Assembly: GCA_036898135.1 (NCBI GenBank)
Contig: CM072515.1
Coordinates: forward strand, 75,611,072-75,675,071
Reading direction: 5' to 3'
Source: Oncomelania hupensis
Taxonomy: Eukaryota > Mollusca > Gastropoda > Littorinimorpha > Pomatiopsidae
DNA: 64,000 nt
A program made the position numbers and the translations under genes. Below the pieces are notes generated by a model. That model ran no database searches. It saw nothing but the letters and a program-made list of their open reading frames with translations, and was not told where the DNA came from. Positions 1 to 10,805 of the stretch are shown here, in pieces (position 1 is the first letter of the stretch; every line of letters starts with the position of its first letter).

Positions 1-330
1 CTTACTGTGCCTTCGTAATCTGCAAGCGCATCTGAGTTGATGCGTTCTAGAAAGGTGGTGAAAAGTGTTGGAGACTCAGAGAGTAGGCATCCTTGACGCA
101 CGCCGATTGTTGTTCTGAACTAGTTCCCGATGGTGCATTTGTGGAGGACTGCACTGGTAGCCTTGTCATACAGGCTTTGATGGCTTCAAAAATGTTAGGG
201 TTGATGTTGTACACACTCATGGTTGCCCACAAAAGCTGCATGCCAGAGTTTTTCAAACGCTTTCTTACTGTCTACAAACACATGATATAGATGTTGTTGG
301 TGCTGCAGGTATTTCTCATAGATTATTCCT
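1..330 (-). pseudogene. RTE-type LINE reverse transcriptase fragment (antisense)
   Basis: On the minus strand this stretch reads as a broken piece of a non-LTR retrotransposon reverse transcriptase. The visible blocks are LYHVFVDSKKAFEK (the RT block with the first catalytic Asp), then a stretch like YNINPNIFEAIK, then CVKDAYSLS, where an intact protein would have a VRQGCLLSP block. These blocks lie in different frames, so at least two frameshifts are present. The order and spacing match RTE-clade proteins that are abundant in invertebrate genomes. No start, no YADD box and no endonuclease lie in the window, and the fragment runs off the left edge. This is a dead remnant. Confidence 0.75.
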
Positions 331-412
331 ATATATATATCAATTGAACAGAGTTTCAACCTAGGAATAATCTATGAGAAATACCTGCAGCACCAACAAC
401 ATCTATATCATG
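281..412. repeat. Perfect 50-bp inverted repeat with 32-bp spacer
   Basis: Positions 281-330 and 363-412 are exact reverse complements, separated by an AT-rich spacer at 331-362. The arms encode the same few RT codons (reading YLQHQQHLYH) on opposite strands, so this is a head-to-head pair of LINE fragments. The right arm stops abruptly at the CT microsatellite. The stem would form a strong hairpin. Confidence 0.9.
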
Positions 413-564
413 TTTCTTTCTCTCTATATATTATATCTTTCTTTCTCTCTCTCTCTCTTTCTTTCTCTCTCTCTTTCTTTCTCTCTCTCTTTCTTTCTCT
501 CTTACTCTCCCTCACTGCCTCTATTTCCCTCTCCCTTGCTCTCTCTGTCTTTCACTCTCTTTCA

Positions 565-617
<53 letters not shown>

Positions 618-660
618 TCTCTCTCTCTCTTTCTCTAATTCACTCTTTTCTTCGTCTTCT
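413..660 (+). repeat. CT-rich microsatellite
   Basis: A run of TTTC, CTCT and CCCT motifs with a pure (CT)n core near 570-615. Long open frames across it on both strands (Ser/Leu/Phe-rich or Glu/Arg-rich) come from low complexity and are not genes. The DNA from about 660 to 900 continues pyrimidine-rich and then turns ordinary, with no recognisable coding sequence. Confidence 0.9.
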
Positions 661-904
661 TCTTCAATCTCCCACTCTTCTTCCTTCTTTTCCTCATCTC
701 CCTCATCTCGTGCACGGAGCAGCTGCTGTAAGCAGAAGTGCATGTGTAGGTCATTCCGTTCTTCCAGTGCCTTCATCCTTTAACAGCGACCAAAGTCAGT
801 CGGGCCACAGTCTGTGGTCGGGCAAAACTAAACAAAATAACAAAAGTCGGCTCAAGTCACTCTCGCCATGTGTTTCATCTGTTTCCCATTCATCCACCCA
901 CACC

Positions 905-1190
905 TATCCTATCCTATCCTATCCCGTTACCCGGAGGTCGTAGGGGCACCACTAATGATCGTTTAACCAGCATATTCCAACTTTCCCTGTCCTCAACAAC
1001 CCTGATTGTTTCGCTCAGTGTCAAACCAGTCCATTCTCGAATGTTGTCCTCCCACCTCATTTTTGGTCTCCCTCTTCTTCTACTTCCTTGCACTGTGCCT
1101 TGCAGGATGGTCTTAGCAAGATCAAAAAAATCAAAATTAAGATCCGTTCTGGAATCTTGGATGCTAAGTTGGTTCCTAAAGTAGAACATT
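905..1190 (-). pseudogene. RTE LINE ORF C-terminal tail plus (GGATA)n 3' end
   Basis: The minus strand reads a basic tail containing RRRGRPKMRWEDNIREWTG followed by ESWNMLVKRSLVVPLRPPG, and ends in a GGATA tandem tail near 907-925. This is the characteristic C-terminus of RTE-type LINE proteins, found after the RT domain. The same tail occurs on the plus strand near 38.67-41.62 kb, and a shorter 3' end lies near 28.85 kb. Only the last about 80 codons and the short 3' tail are present, as expected for a 5'-truncated LINE copy. No RT core is attached. Confidence 0.8.
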
Positions 1191-2028
1191 ACAAAATGTT
1201 GGGCCATTATAGATTAGATCTTTTTTTTTTCTCATAGACTGGAATATTCGGATCCTCCCTGACAAAAGAACTAACCAAACTAGACCTCGGTTTATACTCT
1301 CATCCGAAGGAGTAAGCCGAAGTTCGTGCGTTTTACCAGTGACACATCCACTACCTCAACAGTGGGTACCCCAGTGTGTGATAACCACAGGAGAAACAAC
1401 CACCCCAAATTGTCTAACACATAAAACAACAGAGGGAAGCATTACAACAATTTTATTCACACAAAAACAAACTAATCTATATATTTATATAACTAACCCC
1501 CACTGTATACCCCACAATCACACTTAACGATATGGAAAACAACACTAGTAAACAAACAATAATAATAAATGAAATGATAATTTTCTCTATAGGCTGTCTT
1601 GCTACAGCCTATACAACTTCAACCCCGGCTTGCAGAATAATAAAATATTTAACTAATTGTACAAAGTATTAATCATATACACAGGCTTAATAATATTGTA
1701 AACAGTATTAAAAAGTTTTCACAGTGGCTACAAATGAGACAAAACGCTTGTCTATAGAAATAATTTCTTGCAAAAAAAAAAAAGTTGTCTTATTTTATCT
1801 TACCTATCTATACATGTGGCTTTAATACAACCGGCAACTGACATTTTTTAAAGTTCATTTTCTTTTAAAATTCACAGTAAGTGTTGCCCATAAGAAAAAT
1901 AAAAGATTTAAACAACAACAATAAACACACACAAAAAAAGACTTTGGAAAGATACGATTTTTATATAAATGGATAAATTCGTGTGTTTTTGTGCCTATTA
2001 ATGCCACCGTGATTTGTTCTAAGTATAA
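1160..2028. other. No gene seen; AT-rich DNA
   Basis: AT-rich sequence without a convincing coding frame. A scrap of the SINE described at 41.14-41.56 kb lies at 1279-1314 on the minus strand (it matches the block around 41255-41287). The rest holds A-runs and short open frames only. Confidence 0.6.
1279..1314 (-). mobile_element. SINE scrap
   Basis: The reverse complement matches the SINE interior at about 41255-41287, including the motif GATGAGAGTATAAACCGAGG. No tRNA-like head or 3' tail is present here. Confidence 0.65.
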
Positions 2029-2033
2029 CGCCG

Positions 2034-2081
<48 letters not shown>

Positions 2082-2095
2082 CACACACAAACACA
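2029..2095. repeat. (CA)n microsatellite
   Basis: A CG-alternating start runs into a nearly pure CA dinucleotide array. It ends close to the boundary of the solo LTR that follows. Confidence 0.95.
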
Positions 2096-2107
2096 CTCTG
2101 TTTCACG

Positions 2108-2589
2108 TGTTATTTATCAATAGCCGATTGAACCCCGATGCTTGATTCTTGATAGGTGTAACTCTAATTCGTTTATCCACGCAGTCTGTTCACTCAGCAA
2201 CAAGGCAGGAGTCGTCGTATAAAGTTTTCCAACTTTATTCAGCGAACATCAACTGCATACAAGATCGCTTTCCGAAAATCACTTCCATAATCATCATCAA
2301 AAATCATTATAAATCTCCAACAATCATTCCCCATAAGTGATGATGAATCGCTTAGCTTTTGCTAGATCTATCTGATTCCCCATAAGTGATGATGAATCGC
2401 TTAGCTTTTGCTAGATCTATCTGATTCCCCATAAGTGATGATGAATCGCTTAGCTTTTGCTAGATCTATCTGAAAGCTTCAGTCGATAATAAACAATTAT
2501 AGAAAATTCTCAACAATATCGACCGACAAAAATTATCAACAGACATTCACAATCCAAACCCCACATCAATAATAACTAATAATTTTACA
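2108..2589 (-). mobile_element. Solo LTR related to Gypsy relic 2
   Basis: Plus-strand ends are TGTTATTT and AATTTTACA, flanked by the direct repeat TTCACG at 2102-2107 and 2590-2595. This is a TG...CA LTR of about 482 bp with a 6-bp TSD. The segment 2115-2265 matches the LTR of the minus-strand Gypsy relic at 17.69-17.86 kb, including a GGAGTCGTCGTAT block. Positions 2481-2545 match 27758-27820, the far end of that LTR. The minus orientation follows from those matches. No internal coding part remains, so it probably arose by LTR-LTR recombination. Confidence 0.75.
2326..2472. repeat. Three perfect 49-bp tandem repeats inside the solo LTR
   Basis: Units begin at 2326, 2375 and 2424 with ATTCCCCATAAGTGATGATG and are identical. 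They sit in the middle of the solo LTR, where enhancer-like repeats often lie in LTRs. I do not see the repeat in the related LTR at 17.67 kb. Confidence 0.95.
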
Positions 2590-2595
2590 TTCACG

Positions 2596-3471
2596 CAGAG
2601 AAAGCACACACACACGCACACCCACACCCACATACACAACACACACACTCGATCCCACACACAAAATAATATAATGACAGCATAAGTTGTTGTCTTAAAC
2701 TATAGGCTACATATCATGGCCTATACATGATTATAATGGCAGTGCTTAAAAGGTAGATATATGACTAGAACATTCTACATTCACCTATACATAGATGACA
2801 GTCAACAACCAATGACATAATACAGTGCAGTAGCAACATTCTTAAAACAAATTAGTAATAAAATACACAGCAAAGGCACAACTGAGCAGGTTGCCTATCT
2901 CATAACTAGTTTACATCTAAGAGTACCATAACAATGGTTAGGATCATTAAAATAACAAGTTAAGGTTATGTGACTAGAACAAATTCATTCAATCTATTAA
3001 ATAAGAACGTCATAGCTCAGCAGATTACATCCAAGCATTCATGACAATTATGATGTTAAGTAAACTGACTATATATATGTCATACTGCTACACAACATTC
3101 ACCCCATTCTCCCGCCCACCCCCTCACTCATCCCCAACCCCACATTCTACATTGGCACACCATATTCCCCCCACCCGACACCACTCCACACTCGCACTCA
3201 AAACTAAAAGTTGTACATTAATTTAGGTGCTAGAAGATTGGGCTTTGGACTTAAAAAGTTAAACTGTAAAACTGCTTTAGACAAGCCTTTGCTCACAAAG
3301 TCTGGTCTTGACCGAAAGAACTTTAATAACAACAGACCTGTATCCAGTCTTTCACGAAGTTATAGAAAAGTTGGTGTAAATTAAACCACCTGTTTGCCTA
3401 AATAAATTCTAACTCATTGCTTAATCCACATCAGTCTTCTGATCGGCCATTTCACTGCCCTGAATCAGCAG
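2596..3471. other. No gene seen
   Basis: A CA-rich patch at about 2600-2660 is followed by AT-rich DNA with no supported coding region, RNA gene or repeat. Confidence 0.6.
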
Positions 3472-3474
3472 TAA

Positions 3475-6400
3475 GGGCGCGTCCACATGACGAGCTGCGC
3501 TTTGAGCTAGCGGTGGCGTAGCGTTGGACGAGCTTTGAGCTGTGGGTGGCCACACCAAAAGCGTCAAAAAGCTAGCAGCTTGCTAGCTGCACAGCTGGCT
3601 GTAAGCTCGGCGACAGCTTGGGTGGCCACATGACAAGCTGTTACAGCTAGCTGCCTGCGAGCATGATGCTAGCTGTCGTTCAGAAGTTTATTATCTGTGG
3701 TTTTGCAAGGCATCACAGACCCACAACTAAAATTTATTTCTGTTGAAGTTGGAGCCTACGGGAAAGAGTGATGGAATATTTTCCAGGTTTCAGATGAAAC
3801 TCTGCCTTGAAGGGAATACAGTAAATATGTCCCACTACCAAATTCCAACATTCACCTTTCCTATTTTTTGGGTAGGTAACCCAGCCTATCGCCCAAGCCA
3901 TACCTAATAACACGCATCAACACAGTCGATATCATCTTCAATTATCGCCATGGCAAGCCGTTGTGTAGAATGCGGGTTTGTAGTGCTTGCTGGAAAATGG
4001 TAAGTGCTGAAAACAGCAATCTGCACAACGTGACTGTGACGGACGGACCAGTTTTACTCTGCTTATTTTAATATTTAGCTTGGTTAGTCTATGTAATCTT
4101 AGAATTTCGATGTTAGCCAGCAGCAGACGATGGAAGTAATCAAGCGTAGCAATAGCATACTGCCGCTTACACACAGTGGCCGTTGACGCTAGCTCAGGCA
4201 ATGACATCATCGTAATTACGGTAGGCGAGTCAATTATCCGCCAATGGGAACACAGTTTAGAATAGACTCAAGCAGGTCTGACTAAGTCAACTGGAGAGAG
4301 CTAAACCGGCAGTCGTGTTTCAACTGAGGAGCCGTAAACAGCTACATAGCTAGCAGTAGATCTCTCCAGAAAAGACTAGGACGCAGTACTTGTGAAAATC
4401 CGAATTCACTCAAGTAGCCACTGCCTGATATTGTCACGAAGGTAAATTAACATATTTTTGTTTCAGCGTGATGTATTATATTATTGTTGAATTACCTTTT
4501 TGGAATTTGATATGCATAGAATTGAATTGTTAGCCCGACTTGGCCTGAACACGTGGCGAAGCTGACCACGAGGCAAAAAGACGACCGGCTGACGCCATCT
4601 TGAATTATGTACGGAACCACTGTTGTTTAACTTATATGTGTGCTTGCAAACCAGTGGCTGTACAAATGAATGTGTATAATATTATTAATTCTTGATGTGT
4701 ATAAGTAGCCATGTTTCATATGTATGAATGTATAGGAAATTAGAGTGGAGATTCCAGTGGACCACGGACTTAGCAGAATGTTCGTCGCTTATATATGTAG
4801 ATGTGGAGCTAATCACTGAGGGCTATTACGACCTTCAGTGAGACGCTCTGCACACACCTATCATTCAAGGTTGTGCAGAATTTCGTCTCATATGTTACAG
4901 ACGATCAGGCGTTCTGTAGTGCGCCCCAAACAGCATCAGACGAAACCACGTCGACGCATACGTTGGCTGCAGCGGTATCCCCAGCATTGTGCGAGGAAAG
5001 CCCACCAGTCTACCCACAGGGAAGAAACAAGAAGGAGACAACACAGTTGTCAGGAAACCGACCACAGCACAGCACACCAGACTCACAGTTAAGTCACTAA
5101 ACGTGTGTGCACAAAAACTGAGAGCTACAGGACCACAGTAGTCCACTTCTCATGAACAATAACCTCCAGTGCCCGAGGATGAACAATTAGCTGCATAGAC
5201 TATCAGCGATCGAATTATTCACAGTGACTATTTAACGTTTAAGGTAGATTAGTACTTAGAAAATCTTGTATAGAGTAGAAGAAATAAATGTGTGATGTTT
5301 AACTGTTAGCAAGTGGCTGGACTACATATGATTCATAGCCGTGTGAAAGCTAGTGTGACAGTAATCTTTTACAATTTTTCTATCTATCTCTGTAACCCAG
5401 CCTTAACACAGACCGAGCTAAATAAATAAATTTATTAAAGTAATCCACAGGGTGACTCACTAGCGGTCCCCATCGGATAAAGCGTGAGGTTTACATCATT
5501 CCATTGTGCAGAGCCGCCCAGCAACCCATAAAACCCACGTGACAGTGACCACTGCTGACAACATTGTGCTAGCACTGTTGCCTTGCACAATGCAGTCATC
5601 CATCATGAAAGCGCTGATATAAAAAAAGGACACGGAGATCTGGGATGATACTCAAGTCCGTGGCGAACAGGACAGACGGATGGGGTGTTACTCAGGTCGT
5701 CCTGGACAATACTTAGCATGGGTGAGAGAACAGCTGGTTGAGTATTTTGTCAGGGTTGGTGCGGTGAACTGGCAGGAAAGCTACAGTTAATATAACTTTG
5801 CTGAACTAACTGACGGCAGTGATAATGAAGGATGAGACTCTCGTGACTTTAGTTTTCCCATGTTCATATACGTCACAAAGCTTGTGATTTTAAATCTAAA
5901 GTTGGTCACTTTTAAATCAACATGGAATGTACTATTTTAAAAAAAAAAACAACAACAAAGAGTACAGATTTAAAAAAAGATGGACCTGCAATCATGCACT
6001 CCACCCAAATGTTGGTCATTTACTGTTCAGCCTTCCCCTTTTCTCTCTCTTGTTTTTCCCCCACCCCCCACCCCTACAAAGCTACAAAGAAATAAACCCA
6101 AGTTAAAACGTTAACTATATATTTTTGTAAACTTTTATTGGCTGGCATCGAACACACAATACCTACATCATAAGTGTTCATTGATAATTTACCATCATAG
6201 CCCTTTTATTTATTTTTTATTTATAAAATCCAGATCTAAATCTAGGTTGAATTTGGGACTATAAGCACGGTTCTAAATCTGAGTGAAAACATCAAATGTG
6301 AATTCGCTTAATAGATCTAGATCTGTATTTTATTTGCAACAAATTGTGTTAAAACATAATAAAAGAAAAAAAAAGCACTTACTGGGTACTATTATTTTTC

Positions 6401-6856
6401 AATGGCGACTGCACAAATGATAAAGCTGCAATTTTGTCAATTAGGCCTATACTATACGAAAAGAGCAATTGGTCATTTTATTATAAAATTTATAACCATC
6501 TTCACTCAATCACTAACTTGAGTGCCTTGCCATTTTAGGCACCTCCTGAAACAGCTTTGCTCAAACCTCCCTGTTTCTGCCACAATCTCTTATTTTGTAG
6601 TTCTCTGATTCCGTAAGCGAAGGGTGGTAAGAAGACTGATTCAAGGCCAAGGACACAAAACCAATCAAGGTCAAGGACCCTTGAGCTTCGAGCGTCGATA
6701 AATGCCGAGAACATTACCGCTGCTCGAAGCTAGCAATAGCCGCGCGGCTACCGCTCGTGGTGTGGACGCTTCTACAGTAATTCTAGTTAGACTTTGCGCA
6801 GCGCAGCTGAAGCGCAGCTCAAAGCTTCGCTCGAAGCTTGTCATGTGGACGCGCCC
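3475..6856. mobile_element. PIF/Harbinger-like transposon, no transposase, split by a solo LTR
   Basis: The two ends are inverted copies of GGGCGCGTCCACATGAC. More diverged subterminal sequence rich in AGCT/AAGCTT follows on each side. TAA flanks both ends (3472-3474 and 6857-6859), matching the 3-bp TWA target duplication of PIF/Harbinger elements. Removing the inserted LTR (4035-5544 plus one TSD) leaves about 1.87 kb. No transposase or Myb-like frame can be read, so this is a non-autonomous copy. The left end (3480-3680) repeats CTAGCTG/GCTAGC motifs many times. The superfamily is inferred from TIR and TSD only. Confidence 0.7.
4035..5544 (+). mobile_element. Solo LTR, 1.51 kb, TSD GTGAC
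   Basis: The element starts TGTGACGG, ends CACGTGACA and is flanked by GTGAC at 4030-4034 and 5545-5549. It is a diverged sister of the LTR at 7014-8530. Both share the block around 4738-4910, with TTCAGTGAGACGCTCTGCAC and CAGAATTTCGTCTCATATG, and an AATAAA signal near 5283, which gives the orientation. No gag or pol is attached. It lies inside the Harbinger-like element and is therefore younger. Length and termini resemble the LTRs of the Gmr1-type elements in this window. Confidence 0.85.
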
Positions 6857-7013
6857 TAAGGAAGATTGCCGATGACATTGTTCTCGCGTTAGACTGCGGG
6901 AATAATATCTCGATACTAACGTTACTTGATTTGTATGACGGCCTACTAGCGCCAAGTTACCATTATCACGAGATCATTGAAATTAACACGTGTTCTGTGT
7001 AATTTACAGAGAT

Positions 7014-8530
7014 TGTCACAAGCAGACCCGTTTACCCCTCACTATTTGAGCTTTTGCTTGTCTAGCAGTAGTAAAACTTAGAAGGTTACTGTAGTCTATA
7101 GCAGACGATTAAGGTATAACTGAGTTGTACACACACACTGCGAGCTGACGCGAGCCGTTTAGTGACATCATCGCAGCTATTATCGAGTTTTGAACTTTAT
7201 AGCCACTTAGATTATTTCAGCCAATCGGGACACAGGTAGAAGTTTAGAACCAGTTCTGGTTGATTCAGTCCAAGCCAAGTATAGGTCAGTTGTGTGGAAA
7301 GCTTAGGACAGTACACAGCTACTTCCTAGAAAAATCTCTCCACTGATAAAACAGGGAAGCAGTGCTTGTTGAATTTTTTATTTCAATCAAGTAGCCACGG
7401 GCCTGACATTGTCGAACAGGTAAATGAACATACTTCTGTTTCATCGTGATGTATTTATATTATTGTTGAAATTATGTTTGTGGAATTTGCTATGTATAGA
7501 TTTGAATTGTTAGTCCGACTTTGCCTTACCACGTGGAGAAGCCGAACACATGTCAAGCACGACCGGTTTTGACGCCATGTTGTATACCGGACGGAACCAC
7601 TGTTGTTTAACCTATATGTATGCTTGCAGACCAGTGGCTGTACCAGTGAATGTTTATAATATTATTAATTCTTTATGTGTATAGTTAGCCATGATTTATA
7701 TTTATGTATGTATAGGAAATTAGAGTGGAGATTCCAGTGGACCACCGACTTAGCAGAATGTTCGTCGCTTATGTATAGAGATGTGGAGCTATCACTGAGG
7801 GCTACTTTGGCTTTCAGTGAGACGCTCTGCACAGACCTATTATTCAGGGTTGTGCAGAATTTCGTCTCATATGTTACAGACGAGCAGGCAGGATATCGTG
7901 AGCCCAACTCACCCGAAGAGCAGAAACTAATCTACTATTCGAGTTGGCTGCCGAGGCATCTACAGCATCGTGCGCAGACAGCCTCAAACGTCGTACCAAA
8001 AGTCAAAGACTACACGACGACCCAGCGTGTACCAGAAGCTACCTCAACGCAGCACTTCACCCACGCATCCATTGATCAGTTAAGTGCCCAGGAAACAGTG
8101 CACTAAAACTGTAGCAAAAGGACCACAGTAGTCCACTCTTCATGAACCTAGTAGCCAGTGCCCTATGAAGAAAACATAGCTGCCCAGACTATCAGCGAGC
8201 GAACCATTCGCATTGACAATTGAACTTTTAAGTTAGATTCGTACTTCGAAGATCGTGTATAGAGTAGAAGAAATAAATGTGTGATTTTGACTGTTATCAA
8301 GTGGCTGGACTACATATGATTCATAGCCGTGTGAAAGCTAGTGTGACAGTGATCTTTTACCATTTTTTTCGATCTATCTCTGTACCCCAGCCTTAACACA
8401 GACCGAGCTAAACAAATAAATGTATTAAAGTAATTCACCGGGTGACTCACTAGCGGTTCCCATAGAATAGACGTGAGGGTTGCAGCATTCCATTGTGCAG
8501 AGCCCAGCAGCAAATAAACCCCACGTTACA
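7014..8530 (+). mobile_element. Solo LTR, 1.52 kb, TSD GAGAT
   Basis: The element starts TGTCACAAG and ends CACGTTACA, flanked by GAGAT at 7009-7013 and 8531-8535. It is homologous along most of its length to the LTR at 4035-5544 but clearly diverged, so the two came from separate insertions rather than a local duplication. An AATAAA signal lies near 8272. The 143-codon open frame at 7675-8106 is not shared intact with the sister LTR (84- and 75-codon frames there), so it is not taken as a gene. Confidence 0.85.
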
Positions 8531-8582
8531 GAGATACCGGTAATCCACAGTGTTAAGTAATAATTAATAGTATTTGCCATCC

Positions 8583-8866
8583 TAGCGCCAAAACCTGATA
8601 ATTACAAATATTATGACATAATTATAAATATCATAGAAAAATTACAATTATCAAGAAATAATTGCGATTACCATTCAAAAATTACAAATATATTCGCGTG
8701 ATCATGTTTAATTTTTGTTTCGGCTCTAGCAATCTGTCTGGAAATGATCAAAAACCAAAAATTGTAATTTTGAATTGATAATTACAATTTTTACGTCTTA
8801 ATTATAAGTATGTCGTTGATATTTGTAATTATCACATGAATTTGTCATTATCAGGTTTTGGCGCTA
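8583..8866. mobile_element. Small AT-rich MITE (284 bp)
   Basis: The ends are inverted copies of TAGCGCCAAAACCTGATAAT. The interior is almost entirely A/T with repeated AATTACAA and ATAATTA motifs. It is nested in the larger MITE at 6946-8950, whose tips share the GCGCCAA core. Confidence 0.75.
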
Positions 8867-8952
8867 ATAGGACGTCATAATGTGAATTACACAGAACACG
8901 TGTTAATTACTATTAACACTGATATCTGTAACTGCACGTTTTGGCGCTAGTA

Positions 8953-9216
8953 AGTCGCCTTAGTCAGAATTAGGCACTATCACGTACAAATTGTAACTAT
9001 AAAGTGCACATTTTAATTATGATGTGATAATTACAATTTTTGGTTTTGACGCATTTGCAGGCGAATTGCTAAAGTGAAAACTGAAAATTAAACATGATCA
9101 CGTGAAGATATTTATAATTTTCTAATGATAATTGTAATTATCCCTTGATAATTATAATTACCCAATGATAATTGTAATTATCCCATCACATTTGTAATTA
9201 TCAGGTTTTGGCGCTA
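8953..9216. mobile_element. Inverted, one-ended copy of the small MITE
   Basis: The reverse complement of about 9030-9216 matches the left two-thirds of 8583-8866, including GTGATCATGTTTAATTTT and the terminal CCAAAACCTGATAATTACAA. A matching left terminal repeat is not seen, so the copy is truncated. DNA from 9217 to 9300 holds nothing recognisable. Confidence 0.6.
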
Positions 9217-9329
9217 TTTTAGATTACGAAGTTCTCTTCAAAACGCGTGAAAGTCATTTTGGCATTTCAGTTTTCGTTCTGACGTGGTTTAAATCATAGG
9301 GCCCGATCCTTGGATCTGTTCTCTTTGTG

Positions 9330-9410
9330 ATATATATATATAGGAAGTGGGGGAGAGTAAGAGAAGAGAGAAAGAAAGAGAGAAAGAAATATATATATAT
9401 ATATATATAA
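9330..9410. repeat. (TA)n and GA-rich microsatellites
   Basis: A short TA array is followed by GAGA/GAAA repeats and a second TA array, next to the 3' tail of the first repeat A copy. Confidence 0.9.
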
Positions 9411-9999
9411 TATTACATTACATTATTGTTGCTTTAGGTCCAGCGGACTCTTCCGAGCCAAATCAGGACCGGACAAACCCCAATCCGCATAAAAGATCTG
9501 GCAAAACAACCCTAGTGGTAAAACCGAATGGTCTCCACCAGCCAGTCACTTTACAATAAAGACATCCCACGCAGGGGACGGCTGAGGCTTCACCCCAACT
9601 AATCGAACCCCTGTTTACAAAAACAAAATAGAATACAAACATCATTATAAATTATCAACAAAACACATACATATAAAATGCCTACATTGCTAAATAATAA
9701 CATCATAGGAAGCCCTAGTGACCACCTGGCAGAAAGCGTCCAATATTCCCAGGCTGATCCAACAGACCTCATACACAAATAAGGAGTCTTGTCCCGGAAG
9801 AGTTTTCAAGAAAAAAGGTAGGAGACTGGTCTAGCGAAGAAGACGATAGTATAGCAGATTGATAGAACAGAGCAGGAATGAGAAAGAGCAAATGAGAAAG
9901 ACAGCGACAGTGGGAATTTAAAGCACTAAATTTCCAGAAAGTGGGGATACTATTTGTTGATAGTTTGTTTTCATTGGCAAGACAGTTACGTTGTAATCA
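9411..9999 (-). mobile_element. Repeat A copy 1 joined to the first 45 bp of the element 1 LTR
   Basis: Repeat A is a recurring 0.55-0.70-kb sequence. Its 3' end (minus strand here) reads GGCTCGGAAGAGTCCGCTGG followed by CTAAAGCAACAAT and a short tandem tail, here GTAAT units. Positions 9955-9999 are the exact first 45 bases of the LTR that starts at 10806, attached at the same point of repeat A. The half of this copy next to the LTR scrap is nearly identical to copy 2, while the other half differs at many bases. There is no coding capacity; the 60-codon frame across it is not supported as a gene. Confidence 0.85.
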
Positions 10000-10256
10000 G
10001 GTGCTGGAAGATTCGGCACAGGATCTTGGCCTTCACCTCGAAATAGACCGTTCCACTGCCCTTGGTCACGTGGTCTTGGCGGTTCCTGTACTTGTTTAAA
10101 GTACTATCAGCTTCCTGGAGCTGGATCAGTTTATCTCTGTCCACGATGGCAGCTTTGGAGCTGTCGGCGACCTTCAATGGCGTAGACGTCTTGTCTCTCT
10201 TTGCCTGGGCCCTGGTAGTAACGGCACCGACGATCTCTGGTCGGCAGGGCTGAGCC
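10000..10256 (-). pseudogene. Gypsy relic 2: linker upstream of integrase
   Basis: The minus strand reads CRPEIVGAVTTRAQAKRD and continues to YFEVKAKILCRIFQ with no stop. It aligns with the region of element 3 between protease and the integrase zinc-binding domain (around residues 505-590 there). It is the direct continuation of the relic's gag-protease frame at 15573-17169. The last shared bases, AGGGCTGAGCC, occur at 10246-10256 and again at 15562-15572, bracketing the inserted repeat A. Integrase itself is missing because the relic is cut off at 10000. Confidence 0.7.
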
Positions 10257-10805
10257 ATTTCATTTCATTTCATAATTGTTGCTTTAGGTCCAGCGGACTC
10301 TTCCGAGCCAAATCAGGACCGGACAACCCCCAATCCGCATAAAAGATCTGCTGAAACAACCCTAGTGGGAAAACTGAATGCCCTCCACCAGCCAGTCACT
10401 TTATAATAAAGACATCCCACGCAGGGGACGGCTGAGGCTTCACCCCAACTTATCGAACCCCCGTTTACAAAAACAAAATAGAATACAAACATAATTATAA
10501 ATTATCAACAAAACACATACATATAAAATGCCTACATTGCTAAATAATAACATCATAGAAAAGCCCTAGTGACCACCTGGCAGAAAGCGTCCAAAATTCC
10601 CAAGGTGATCCAACAGACCTCATACACAAACAAGGAGTCTTGTCCCGGAAGAGTTTTCAAGAAAAAAGGTAGGAGACTGGGCTAGCGAAGAAGACGATAG
10701 TATAGCAGATTGATAGAACAGAGCAGGAATGAGAAAGAGCAAATGAGAAAGACAGCGACAGTGGGAATTTAAAGCACTAAATTTCCAGAAAGTGGGGATA
10801 CTATT

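Larger units (their letters stand above)
6946..8950. mobile_element. MITE with long terminal inverted repeats, carrying a solo LTR and an inner MITE
   Basis: The left end (6946-7008) and right end (8880-8950) are inverted copies: CTAGCGCCAA at the tips and AATTAACACGTGTTCTGTG further in. TA on each side (6944-6945 and 8951-8952) may be the target duplication. The interior is interrupted by the solo LTR at 7014-8530 and by a smaller element at 8583-8866. There is no coding capacity. The superfamily is not certain. Confidence 0.6.

Noticed and set aside
374..943. 189-codon Ser/Leu-rich open frame
   Set aside because: It is a translation of the CT microsatellite; no motif, and the opposite strand is equally open.
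3938..4210. 90-codon minus-strand frame in the Harbinger-like element
   Set aside because: It crosses the LTR insertion boundary at 4035, so it cannot be an ancestral gene of either element.
4838..5100. Overlapping 84-, 75- and 83-codon frames
   Set aside because: They lie in a solo LTR and are not conserved in the sister LTR at 7014-8530.
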